NCBI RefSeq assembly: GCF_030532325.1
Contig: NZ_JAUNLS010000023.1
Span: forward strand, 1 to 34,172
Length of the DNA stretch: 34,172 nucleotides
Source of the DNA: Corynebacterium sp.
GTDB lineage: Bacteria > Actinomycetota > Actinomycetes > Mycobacteriales > Mycobacteriaceae
Direction: 5' to 3'
The translations under genes and the position numbers were made by a program. Every line of letters starts with the position of its first letter. Position 1 is the first letter of the stretch. Below the pieces are notes generated by a model that was not told the DNA's origin, made no database searches, and was given only the letters and a program-made list of their open reading frames with translations. This document shows positions 19,512 through 26,550 of the stretch, in pieces.

Positions 19512-19911
19512 CGCTTAACACCCCATCCAGGCTGGCGCGGCCGGAGCCAAAGACCACAATCATCAACAGCGCCACGATGAGCACCAGCGGGTACTCGATG
19601 CCGCCGTCGGTGGCAAAAAGCCCGTGGCCCAGGTGCACGAAGTACAGCGCGCAGGCCGCCAGCAGTGCCAGCAGGCCGGCGAAGAACGTGGTCAGAAGTC
19701 CCACCACCAGCAGCGAGCCGCCTACCATCTCCGCGAGGGAGCACAGATAAGCCGAGAGCTTCGGCTGCGGCACGCCCCACGCGGAGAATTGCCCGATGGT
19801 CTCATCCATCCCGCGTAGGAACATCTTGTCCACCCCGTGGGCAACGAAGATGATCCCAAGCACGGCGCGCAGGACGAGCAACGCGGCATCGCGTACGGCG
19901 GGTCTATTCAT
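19498..19911 (-). CDS. DoxX family membrane protein
   Basis: The 137-residue protein has four predicted membrane helices. The family signature is visible at the start (LRAVLGIIFVAHGVDKMF) and in LAEMVGGSLLVVGLLTTF. In mycobacteria a DoxX protein forms a membrane complex with superoxide dismutase and a thiol oxidoreductase; a role for this copy is not known. The redox-type ZAS motif of the co-transcribed gene is compatible with an oxidative-stress link, but that is inference. ATG at 19911 is chosen over 19932 because TAGTCT lies exactly 7 nt upstream (leaderless) and the family motif begins soon after. Confidence 0.82.
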   Translation of the reverse strand: MNRPAVRDAALLVLRAVLGIIFVAHGVDKMFLRGMDETIGQFSAWGVPQPKLSAYLCSLAEMVGGSLLVVGLLTTFFAGLLALLAACALYFVHLGHGLFATDGGIEYPLVLIVALLMIVVFGSGRASLDGVLSDVDA

Positions 19912-19918
19912 GGCTATT

Positions 19919-19924
19919 AGACTA
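19919..19924 (-). promoter_or_regulatory. -10 element (TAGTCT) for leaderless doxX operon
   Basis: TAGTCT is 7 nt before the doxX ATG. The wider string AGTCTAATA also precedes the starts of tag and the SAF-domain gene. Confidence 0.5.
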
Positions 19925-19958
19925 CCCTCCACAGCCTCCGCGATTGAAAGGACCGCCC

Positions 19959-20468
19959 ATGGACGCCGCCGAGCCCCGCACGTGGTGCACCATCGACTCC
20001 CCCATCGGCCCTCTGACCCTGCTGGCCAGCCAGCGTGGCCTGAGCTACATCGCCTTCGCCGCCGAGGACTTCACCCCGCCCGTTCATTGCGTGCGCGGAA
20101 CCTCCCCTGTCCTGGAGCAGGCCAGCACGGAACTGGCGGAGTACTTCGCCGGCCGCCGCCGGGATTTCGCCGTGCTTGTCGATGCCCCCTCTCCCATCAC
20201 CTTCCGCGCCCAGGCGCAGCGCTGCTTGCGGGAGATCCCCTACGGCCACACATGGAGCTACAGCGAGCTGGCCGCCCGGGCCGGGCGCCCGAGTGCGGCG
20301 CGGGCCGCAGGCAGCGCGTGTGCCACCAACCCGGTACCGATCATCGTGCCCTGCCACCGCGTGCTTCGCGCCGATGGCAGCACCGGGCACTACCGCGGCG
20401 GCGCAAGCGCCAAGGCATTCCTGCTGGCGCTCGAGGCCCGGAACCAATCAGGCGCCGGCGCAGTCTAA
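19959..20468 (+). CDS. ogt: Methylated-DNA--protein-cysteine S-methyltransferase
   Basis: This is a suicide repair protein that takes the methyl group from O6-methylguanine (and O4-methylthymine) onto its own cysteine. The 169-residue product has an N-terminal RNase H-like domain (WCTIDSPIGPLTLLAS) and the C-terminal DNA-binding and catalytic domain with YGHTWSYSELAARAG, SACATNPVPIIVPCHRVL (acceptor Cys in PCHR) and GHYRGG. No Ada-type N-terminal regulator domain is present, so it is the Ogt type. ATG at 19959 follows GAAAGGA with good spacing. tag starts 6 nt after the stop, making an alkylation-repair operon divergent from doxX. Confidence 0.95.
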   Translation: MDAAEPRTWCTIDSPIGPLTLLASQRGLSYIAFAAEDFTPPVHCVRGTSPVLEQASTELAEYFAGRRRDFAVLVDAPSPITFRAQAQRCLREIPYGHTWSYSELAARAGRPSAARAAGSACATNPVPIIVPCHRVLRADGSTGHYRGGASAKAFLLALEARNQSGAGAV

Positions 20469-20474
20469 TAGAGC

Positions 20475-21224
20475 ATGCCTACAATTTCTTCATCTTCTTC
20501 TAGAGCAACTACGTCTTTAGCAACCGAAAGCACCACGATCCCACCACGCACCCCGACGATGACCGATTCAAACCAGACAAACACACCGAGCACGACGAGC
20601 AGCGCTAGCCCTTCGCCCACGGCCAACCCCGACGCGGGGCTGGTCTACGGCAGCGATGGCCTGGCCCGGCCCGCCTGGGCTATGACCTCCCCGCTGTTGC
20701 AGGAGTATTACGACACCGAGTGGGGCATGCCCATCCACGAGGAATCCGGGCTGTTAGAAAGGCTATGCCTGGAAAGCTTCCAGTCCGGGCTGTCCTGGGC
20801 CACGGTGCTGCGCAAGCGCGAGGCCTTCCGGGAGGCCTTTGCCGGATTCGACGCCGATGCGGTCGCCGCCTTCGATGAGGAGGACGTGGCTAGGCTCATG
20901 GACAACGCCGCCATTATCCGCAACGAGCGCAAGATCCGCGCGGCTATCACCAACGCGCGGGCCACGGTAGCGCTGCGGGAGAAAGGCGGCTTAGACGAGT
21001 TCCTGTGGGGCTTCATGCCGGAGGAGAACCTACATCCTCACACACTGGCGGATATCCCGAAGTTCATCCCTGAGGCCAAGGACATGTCCGCAGCTCTGAA
21101 GAAGGAGGGCTTTACCTTCGTGGGTCCGGTGACCTGCTTTTCGCTCATGGAGGCCATTGGTATGGTGGATGCCCATCTGGTGGGCTCCCACCGCAGGGGC
21201 TGTTCCGGGATTTGGCGCGACTAG
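20475..21224 (+). CDS. tag: DNA-3-methyladenine glycosylase I, divergent
   Basis: Tag removes 3-methyladenine from DNA. The conserved domain starts near residue 58 (DGLARPAWAM) and shows YYDTEWGMP, ESFQSGLSWATVLRKREAF with the base-binding Glu and Trp, and FVGPVTCFSLMEAIGMVDAH. The first ~55 residues are Ser/Thr/Pro-rich and unlike Tag; an internal ATG at 20559 could be the true start, though CAGTCT and the context AGTCTAATA just before 20475 support the longer form. The zinc-snap residues of E. coli Tag appear altered: the N-terminal Cys position reads Pro/Ala, and the first zinc His is Tyr (YYDTEWG instead of YHDNEWG). The C-terminal HRRGC keeps only one Cys. Confidence 0.85.
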   Translation: MPTISSSSSRATTSLATESTTIPPRTPTMTDSNQTNTPSTTSSASPSPTANPDAGLVYGSDGLARPAWAMTSPLLQEYYDTEWGMPIHEESGLLERLCLESFQSGLSWATVLRKREAFREAFAGFDADAVAAFDEEDVARLMDNAAIIRNERKIRAAITNARATVALREKGGLDEFLWGFMPEENLHPHTLADIPKFIPEAKDMSAALKKEGFTFVGPVTCFSLMEAIGMVDAHLVGSHRRGCSGIWRD

Positions 21225-21258
21225 TTGGAACACGACGAGCAGCACCCGGCTGCAGGCG

Positions 21259-22635
21259 CTAGCTCACCCGGCGGGCTGCGAGGTCATCGCGGCGCGGGCC
21301 GCGGCCAGCGTGCGGCCCGTCGAAGCCGTCGTACTCATCGTCACCGTAGTGCAGCGGCAGGTAATCAAAGTCCGGGCTGTCATCATCCAGCTCCAGGATG
21401 ACCGCACCCGGGCGGCGCAGGTTACGCGGAAGGTCGGCCGCAGTGTCTTCACCGTTGCGCACGCCAAGACGCGCGCGGCGCAGGTGGTACACGCGTCGGC
21501 GCAGCAGCTCCTGCTCAGCGCGCACCTGGGAACGCAGTGCTACCAGGTAGACCACGCTGAGCACGCCGGCGATGGCCGCCAGCCACCAGGTCCAGCCGCC
21601 CACGACGATGCCCAATGCCACCGTCACCACAACGGCCGCCGCCAGCGCTAGCAGCGTGCGCTGACGACGCTGGTAGCGGGTGGCGGAGGCTGCCTTATCG
21701 GCCACCGGATCCCATCCGCCGCGGCCGAGGCGGCGCTGTGCGAAGGCAACGTCTTCCTCGGAGAGGTCCGTGGACATGTCCTCGGAGGCAGCGGCCTCGT
21801 CCGCGAAGCTTTCCTCGGTGTCCTCGGCGCTGGCTGCGCCCTCGGCGTCAGCGTCTGCATCGGCCTCGTTCTCGGCGGAGTCAACCACCGCGGAATCCAC
21901 GGCTCCCGGGTACATCAGATCCACCGGGGAGGTGTAGGACTCATCGAGCTCGTAGGCGTCCTCCGCCACCGCGGAGACCACCGGAGCGCTAAAGACCTCG
22001 CCGTCGTAGCCCTCGGTCTCGCCGTCGGCGTCCGTCCCCTCGGCGCGCTGCGCGGAATCCGCATCCGTGGCTGCGTCCTCGCTCTGTGCGCGGGCAGGCT
22101 CATCCTCAATGAGGATCTCATCATCCTCAGAGTCATCCTCCTCGGAGTCCTGGGCAGCGGCCTTGGCCGGCGGTGCGCTTTCTGCGTCAGCCCCACCTTG
22201 AGCGTCTTCAACATCGACGAAGGACTCGCTCACGACTTCGCCGTCGATGGTCTCTGCCACCTCGGCGCGCTCGGCGTTGTTCGTGCGCTCCTCCTCAGCA
22301 GAGCCCAGGACCGTCGGGATGGAATCACTGCCCGGAACGCGGCCAGCCTCGGCGTCTGCATCGACGACCTCGCGCTTGGCCTGCGTATCCTGCGCATGCG
22401 GTGCAGCCTCGTCCTCGGTCTCGTGGTCCTGCTCGGACTGCACGGTGGCGGCCGCGCCGCGCAGGTGCGGGCGGCGGCGCCCCTGCACGGAGCCAGAATC
22501 GCCCTCGAAGAGCACGCGGGTATCGTCAAAGGCCTCGCCGGTGTGGCTCATCGGACGCTGCGAGCGCAGCAGCCACGGGGCCAAGACAAAAAGCCACACC
22601 ACGATGATGAGGATGATGGGTACGGCAACAGACAC
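21259..22635 (-). CDS. glpR: Membrane receptor of the gephyrin-like division protein (GlpR)
   Basis: The protein has 458 residues. An N-terminal membrane helix (VPIILIIVVWLFVLAPWLL) is followed by RPMSHTGEAFDDTRVLF, then about 240 residues of disordered, strongly acidic sequence (Glu, Asp, Ala, Ser). A conserved patch RRLGRGGWDPVADKAA precedes two close membrane helices (~326-370), and the C-terminal ~85 residues begin basic (LLRRRVYHLRRARLG) and end Asp/Gly/Arg-rich. This architecture and the position beside a MoeA-like gene, a RimJ-like gene and galU match GlpR of C. glutamicum, reported to bind Glp and link the SepF/FtsZ division machinery to polar growth. The start is GTG at 22635; no good ribosome binding site is seen. 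The assignment rests on context and architecture. Confidence 0.75.
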   Translation of the reverse strand: MSVAVPIILIIVVWLFVLAPWLLRSQRPMSHTGEAFDDTRVLFEGDSGSVQGRRRPHLRGAAATVQSEQDHETEDEAAPHAQDTQAKREVVDADAEAGRVPGSDSIPTVLGSAEEERTNNAERAEVAETIDGEVVSESFVDVEDAQGGADAESAPPAKAAAQDSEEDDSEDDEILIEDEPARAQSEDAATDADSAQRAEGTDADGETEGYDGEVFSAPVVSAVAEDAYELDESYTSPVDLMYPGAVDSAVVDSAENEADADADAEGAASAEDTEESFADEAAASEDMSTDLSEEDVAFAQRRLGRGGWDPVADKAASATRYQRRQRTLLALAAAVVVTVALGIVVGGWTWWLAAIAGVLSVVYLVALRSQVRAEQELLRRRVYHLRRARLGVRNGEDTAADLPRNLRRPGAVILELDDDSPDFDYLPLHYGDDEYDGFDGPHAGRGPRRDDLAARRVS

Positions 22636-22778
22636 GATGCGTCACACGCTTTCCGTCGGGGACAGGTAATGCACACAACCTTAGCCGCTCAGAGCCATAA
22701 TCCGGGTACCGAAAGCGGCCAAATTACAATCTTGTGACTCATGTGAAAACAGTGGCCGAGCCGGGCACGGCTGGAATC

Positions 22779-23489
22779 CTAAAGAATTCGGCCGGCCTCG
22801 CGCAGGCGCTCCACGGCGGTGCTGGTGAAGTCCTCGCGGTTAAGAGCCACCAGGTGGTGATCACGCCACGCGCCGTCGATGTGCAGGTTACGGCGCAGGA
22901 AGCCCTCCTCGCGGAAGCCATTGGCCTTAAGCACTTTGCCGGAAGAGGGGTTTTCCGGCATATAAGTCGCCGTCACCCGGTGCAAGCCCACCCGGCGGAA
23001 AGCGTGATCCACACCCAGCGCGCAGGCGGCGGTGGCAATCCCGGCGCGGTGAACTCGCGAGTGCACCCAGTAGCCAATCCAGCACTCGCTAATCCCGCCG
23101 TGTTGAATGTTGCCCAACGTGACTTGGCCGCGAAACTGCCCGTTGACCTCAATGGCCATGGGCACCACCATCCCGCCGCGGGCGGAATCGCGCAGGAACA
23201 TGAGGTGATTCCACCACGCGTTGCGCGTGTGGGCCTCCTGCCAGGAGGTCGGAAGGGTGGGCTCCACCGGCTGCAAGGAACGCTGATCCTCGATGCGCTG
23301 GCTGCGCCAGGCAGGCCCGTCGGTGCGCAGGACGGGGCGCAGGCGTAGCCGCGCTCCCTGGGGAAAAACCGCAGAGGCGGGCAGCTCCACCACCGGGGTG
23401 GCCTCAGGCCATCCTGGGTGTTCGGGATTCGTCGGCCCCCAGGCAGGGCCACTCAGCCGCCGCTGCGCGGCACCACAAAAGTTCAGCAT
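22779..23489 (-). CDS. RimJ/RimL-type GNAT acetyltransferase
   Basis: The 236-residue protein has a GNAT domain of the ribosomal-protein-alanine acetyltransferase type: ARLRLRPVLRTDGPAW at the start of the domain, GQVTLGNIQHGGISECWIGYWV (beta bulge), RAGIATAACALGVDHAF (CoA loop) and ENPSSGKVLKANGFREEGF near the end. RimJ-like enzymes acetylate N-terminal Ser, Ala or Thr of proteins. The gene sits between glp and glpR and is 23 bp after glp, an arrangement found in other corynebacteria, so a division-related protein target is possible but unproven. ATG at 23489 adds ~45 residues before the domain; no closer start has better support. Confidence 0.85.
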   Translation of the reverse strand: MLNFCGAAQRRLSGPAWGPTNPEHPGWPEATPVVELPASAVFPQGARLRLRPVLRTDGPAWRSQRIEDQRSLQPVEPTLPTSWQEAHTRNAWWNHLMFLRDSARGGMVVPMAIEVNGQFRGQVTLGNIQHGGISECWIGYWVHSRVHRAGIATAACALGVDHAFRRVGLHRVTATYMPENPSSGKVLKANGFREEGFLRRNLHIDGAWRDHHLVALNREDFTSTAVERLREAGRIL

Positions 23490-23512
23490 GGTCGTGTGGA
23501 CTGGTGTGCGGG

Positions 23513-24796
23513 CTAGCTGCGCTGAGTCAGGAAGAGGACGTCAACAACGTCACCCGGGCGGATCTCGGTGGCGTCCTCAGGAATGCGAATCATCGCGTTC
23601 GCCTCGGCCAAACCAGCCAGCAGGTGCGCGGGCGCACCCGCGGCACCACCCAGGCCCTCCACCAGGTAGTCGGCGGTCTCCGCATCGCGCATGAGCCGCG
23701 CGCGGATATAGCCGCGGCGCCCCGGGCGGGACTGGATGTGGTTGAGCGCACGCGCGCGCACCACGCGCCGATGGGCCGTGCGCTTGCCCAGGGCAAGGCG
23801 AATGAGCGGGCGCACGAAGACCTCGAAGATCACCAGCGCCGAGACCGGGTTGGAGGGCAGCAGGAAGGCCGGAATCCGCTCCTGGCCCAGCAGGCCGAAG
23901 CCCTGGACGGAACCGGGGTGCATCGCCACGCGGGTGGTATCGATATCCCCGAGCTCCTGGAGCACCTCGCGGATGGCCTCGGATCCAGCGCCGCCCACGG
24001 CACCGGAAATCACCAGCACCTCACTGCGCGAGATGTAGGTTTCCAGCGCCTCGCGCACGCGCCGCGGCTCTCCCTCGGCGATGCCCACGCGGTGGACATC
24101 CGCGCCGGCCTCCTTGGCCGCCGCCGCCAGGGAGTAGGAGTTCACGTCAAAGATCTGGCCCAGGCCCGGCTCCCGGTCAATATCCACCAGTTCCTTGCCA
24201 AAGGAGAGGATGGTCACGCGCGGGCGCGGATACGCCAGCACCTTGGAGCGCCCCACCGCCGCCAGCAGGCCAATCTGTGCGGGCCCAATAATGGTTCCGG
24301 AGGACACAGCTACGTCACCGGGCTGAATGTCATCGCCCACGCGGCGCACGAAGTCGCCGGAGCGCACCGGGCGATGCGCCGTGACGCGCTTGCGCCCGCG
24401 GTCGGTCCATTCGAGGGGAAGGACGGCGTCGGCAAGCGTGGGCAACGGGGCCCCGGTGTAGACCCGCACCGCCTGCTTCGGCTGCAAGCGCAGCGGCTGG
24501 CGCGAGCCGGCCGGGACCTCCCCCACCACGGGCAGGGAGCGCTCAACCTCGGGGCCGGTCTCCTCATCCTCTGCTTCTGCTTGACGACGCCCCTTCAGCG
24601 CCCTCTCACCGCCCACGTCCACCGCGCGCACCGCGTAGCCATCGATCACCGCCTGCGGGAAGCCCGGCAGGGGCTGGTTGGCCTGGACCTCCTCGGCGCA
24701 CATCAGCCCGAGGGCATTTGCGATGGCGATGCGCACCGGTTCCGGGGTCACCGCCGCATCAGTGATGAGCGCGAGTTGATCGTCAACTGAACGCAT
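23513..24796 (-). CDS. glp: Gephyrin-like protein Glp (MoeA paralogue)
   Basis: The 427-residue protein has the full MoeA/gephyrin-E domain order: N-terminal extended domain (PLPGFPQAVIDGYAVRAVDV), domain with VYTGAPLPTLADAVLPLEW, the central MPT-binding-like domain (RPRVTILSFGKELVDIDREPG) and the C-terminal barrel (EIRPGDVVDVLFL). In true MoeA the central motif is close to GGVSxGDxD; here it reads SGAVGGAGSEAIREVL, without the Asp pair, so molybdate insertion activity is doubtful. In C. glutamicum the equivalent protein binds SepF and the receptor GlpR and acts in cytokinesis. The sequence AGGAGAGG about 10 nt before ATG 24796 is a good ribosome binding site. It lies in the order galU-glp-rimJ-like-glpR. 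Confidence 0.85.
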   Translation of the reverse strand: MRSVDDQLALITDAAVTPEPVRIAIANALGLMCAEEVQANQPLPGFPQAVIDGYAVRAVDVGGERALKGRRQAEAEDEETGPEVERSLPVVGEVPAGSRQPLRLQPKQAVRVYTGAPLPTLADAVLPLEWTDRGRKRVTAHRPVRSGDFVRRVGDDIQPGDVAVSSGTIIGPAQIGLLAAVGRSKVLAYPRPRVTILSFGKELVDIDREPGLGQIFDVNSYSLAAAAKEAGADVHRVGIAEGEPRRVREALETYISRSEVLVISGAVGGAGSEAIREVLQELGDIDTTRVAMHPGSVQGFGLLGQERIPAFLLPSNPVSALVIFEVFVRPLIRLALGKRTAHRRVVRARALNHIQSRPGRRGYIRARLMRDAETADYLVEGLGGAAGAPAHLLAGLAEANAMIRIPEDATEIRPGDVVDVLFLTQRS

Positions 24797-24855
24797 GGTC
24801 TATCGCCTCTCCTGAAAACCTTGTGGACGTGGGGAAGGTCCGCAGTGATCTTTCT

Positions 24856-24873
24856 GGTTCTTACTGTAGAACC
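24856..24873. other. 18-bp palindrome between galU and glp
   Basis: GGTTCT and AGAACC are perfect inverted repeats around TACTGT, in the 87-bp galU-glp gap. It could be an RNA hairpin for processing or attenuation, or a protein site. It does not fit the LexA box of corynebacteria. Confidence 0.5.
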
Positions 24874-24883
24874 CCTGCTTACT

Positions 24884-25807
24884 TTAGAGCCCGTGCTCCT
24901 CTTCATACTCGGCGATGATGTGCTTGATCGCCTTGTAGAGCGCCGGGCCGTACTTCTCATCACGCAGACCGAAGTCCACGTTGGCCGGGATGTAGCCGCC
25001 CGGGTTGCCCAAATCGTGGCGCTTTCCGTGGTGAACCACGACGTGCACGGGGTGGCCTTCCTGGATGAGCAGCTCGATGGCGTCGGTCAGCTGCAGCTCC
25101 CCGCCCTTGCCCGGCGTGATGCGGCGCAGCGCATCGAAAATCTTAGTGTCCAGCAGGTAGCGGCCGGTGGCGACCAGCGTGGAGGGGGCATCGGCCGGGT
25201 CCGGTTTTTCCACCATGCCCACGACCTTCTTCACGTTCGGGTCCTCGGTGTCCTCAATATCGAAGACGCCGTAGTTGAAAGTCTCTTCCCGTTCTACCTC
25301 AAAGGCGCACAGCACCGAGCCACCCAGCTCCGCACGCACGCGGGCCATATCGGCCATGACGGTGGCGGGCAGGACAATATCGTCCGGCAGCATGACGGCG
25401 AAGCACTCTTCATCCTCGCCCAGCACGGACTCCGCCAGGCCCACCGCGTGGCCCAGGCCCAGCGGCTTCTCCTGCTCCACCGAAATGGGGTGAATGAGCT
25501 CGGCGGCGCGCTTGACCTTGCGCACCTGCTCATCTTTGCCGCGCGCGGAAAGGGTCTCCACCAGATCCGGGAAGGCGTCGAAGTGGCGCATGACCTCCTG
25601 CTTGTTGGGTGCGGTGATGACCGCCAGGCGCTCGGCGCCCACGGCCGCAGCTTCTTCTGCAATCAGCTCAATACCCGGGGTATCAACCACGGGGAGCAGT
25701 TCTTTGGGCACGGTTTTCGTCGCCGGTAAAAAGCGAGTACCCATGCCCGCAGCAGGAACAACAACTGTAGCGATCCCGCTGGGGGATTCCTCGTGTGCAA
25801 TAGCCAT
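24884..25807 (-). CDS. galU: UTP--glucose-1-phosphate uridylyltransferase
   Basis: GalU makes UDP-glucose for trehalose, glycogen-like and envelope glycans. The 307-residue protein has the nucleotidyltransferase start VVVPAAGMGTRFLPATK, then TVPKELLPVVDTPGIELIAEE, LGLGHAVGLAE, FAVMLPDDIV and VEKPDP, all diagnostic. ATG at 25807 is supported by TAGAGT exactly 7 nt upstream (leaderless); the in-frame ATG at 25828 lies before that promoter. galU is the first gene of the galU-glp-rimJ-like-glpR run and is divergent from fthC with 86 bp between starts. Confidence 0.95.
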   Translation of the reverse strand: MAIAHEESPSGIATVVVPAAGMGTRFLPATKTVPKELLPVVDTPGIELIAEEAAAVGAERLAVITAPNKQEVMRHFDAFPDLVETLSARGKDEQVRKVKRAAELIHPISVEQEKPLGLGHAVGLAESVLGEDEECFAVMLPDDIVLPATVMADMARVRAELGGSVLCAFEVEREETFNYGVFDIEDTEDPNVKKVVGMVEKPDPADAPSTLVATGRYLLDTKIFDALRRITPGKGGELQLTDAIELLIQEGHPVHVVVHHGKRHDLGNPGGYIPANVDFGLRDEKYGPALYKAIKHIIAEYEEEHGL

Positions 25808-25814
25808 AAGATCG

Positions 25815-25820
25815 ACTCTA
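25815..25820 (-). promoter_or_regulatory. -10 element (TAGAGT) for leaderless galU
   Basis: TAGAGT is 7 nt before the galU ATG, identical in sequence and spacing to the metG promoter. Confidence 0.5.
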
Positions 25821-25880
25821 CAGTGCATGGGTCTCTACCCCGTGCATTACAAGGCATGCATCAAAGGATTTCCTCACCGC

Positions 25881-25886
25881 TATGCT
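25881..25886 (+). promoter_or_regulatory. -10 element (TATGCT) for leaderless fthC
   Basis: TATGCT is followed by exactly 7 nt and then ATG at 25894. An in-frame ATG at 25882 falls inside the -10 itself and is rejected as the start. Confidence 0.5.
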
Positions 25887-25893
25887 CGGGTGC

Positions 25894-26478
25894 ATGGATC
25901 ACGATGTACAGGATATCCCCGCCGCCAAGAAGGCACTGCGCGCCGAGCTTTTCGCAGCTCGCAAGCAGCGCACACCGGAAGAAAGGGAGGAGACCAACGC
26001 CGCTTTCCGCTCCGGTGTGCAGCAGCTGCTCACCCCAAGCATGAAGGTGGCCGCCTACGATCCGCTGGGTTCCGAGCCCGGCGGCTCTGAGTTTGTGGAA
26101 TTCATCGCCGGCCGCTGCGCCGAGGTGTACCTTCCTATAACCTGCGGCGAGGGAAAGCTAGAATGGGCGCTTTTCGAGGGCCGAGAGGCCATGCGCCCGG
26201 GCGCCATGGGTATTGCAGAGCCCACCGGGCCGCGCCACGATAGCTCCCTGCTGGCCGAGCTCGACATGCTGCTGGTGCCGGCGATGGCCATCAGCCCCAG
26301 CGGCGCGCGCATGGGCAAGGGCGGCGGCTACTACGACCGCGCCCTGCAGCCGCTTCCGACGGGCCAGCCACCGAAGGTAGCACTGGTCTATGCCTCCGAA
26401 ATCCTCGACGTTCCCGCCGAAGCCCACGACTGCGTGGTAGACGGCGTCCTCACTGAGCGGGAGATGCGCTGGCTCTAG
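25894..26478 (+). CDS. fthC: 5-formyltetrahydrofolate cyclo-ligase
   Basis: This enzyme uses ATP to convert 5-formyl-THF (folinate) to 5,10-methenyl-THF, returning a stored folate to one-carbon metabolism. The 194-residue product shows AAKKALRAELFAARKQRTPEE at the start, VYLPITCGEGKLEWALFEG, and the diagnostic GARMGKGGGYYDRAL loop. The C-terminal HDCVVDGVLTE is conserved. ATG at 25894 is fixed by the leaderless promoter. The gene is divergent from galU, as in other corynebacteria. Confidence 0.93.
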   Translation: MDHDVQDIPAAKKALRAELFAARKQRTPEEREETNAAFRSGVQQLLTPSMKVAAYDPLGSEPGGSEFVEFIAGRCAEVYLPITCGEGKLEWALFEGREAMRPGAMGIAEPTGPRHDSSLLAELDMLLVPAMAISPSGARMGKGGGYYDRALQPLPTGQPPKVALVYASEILDVPAEAHDCVVDGVLTEREMRWL

Positions 26479-26515
26479 CTCGACTGCTTCGAGCACGGCG
26501 AGCACCAGCTCGCCG
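26478..26515 (+). terminator. Two short hairpins after fthC
   Basis: GCTCGA/TCGAGC (26478-26494, 5-nt loop) is followed by CGGCGAGC/GCTCGCCG (26496-26515, 4-nt loop). No U-tract follows, so this may reduce read-through into the SAF-domain gene rather than stop it. Confidence 0.4.
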
Positions 26516-26550
26516 GGAACCGCACGCCGCCGCGCGCAGTCTAATAAGGC

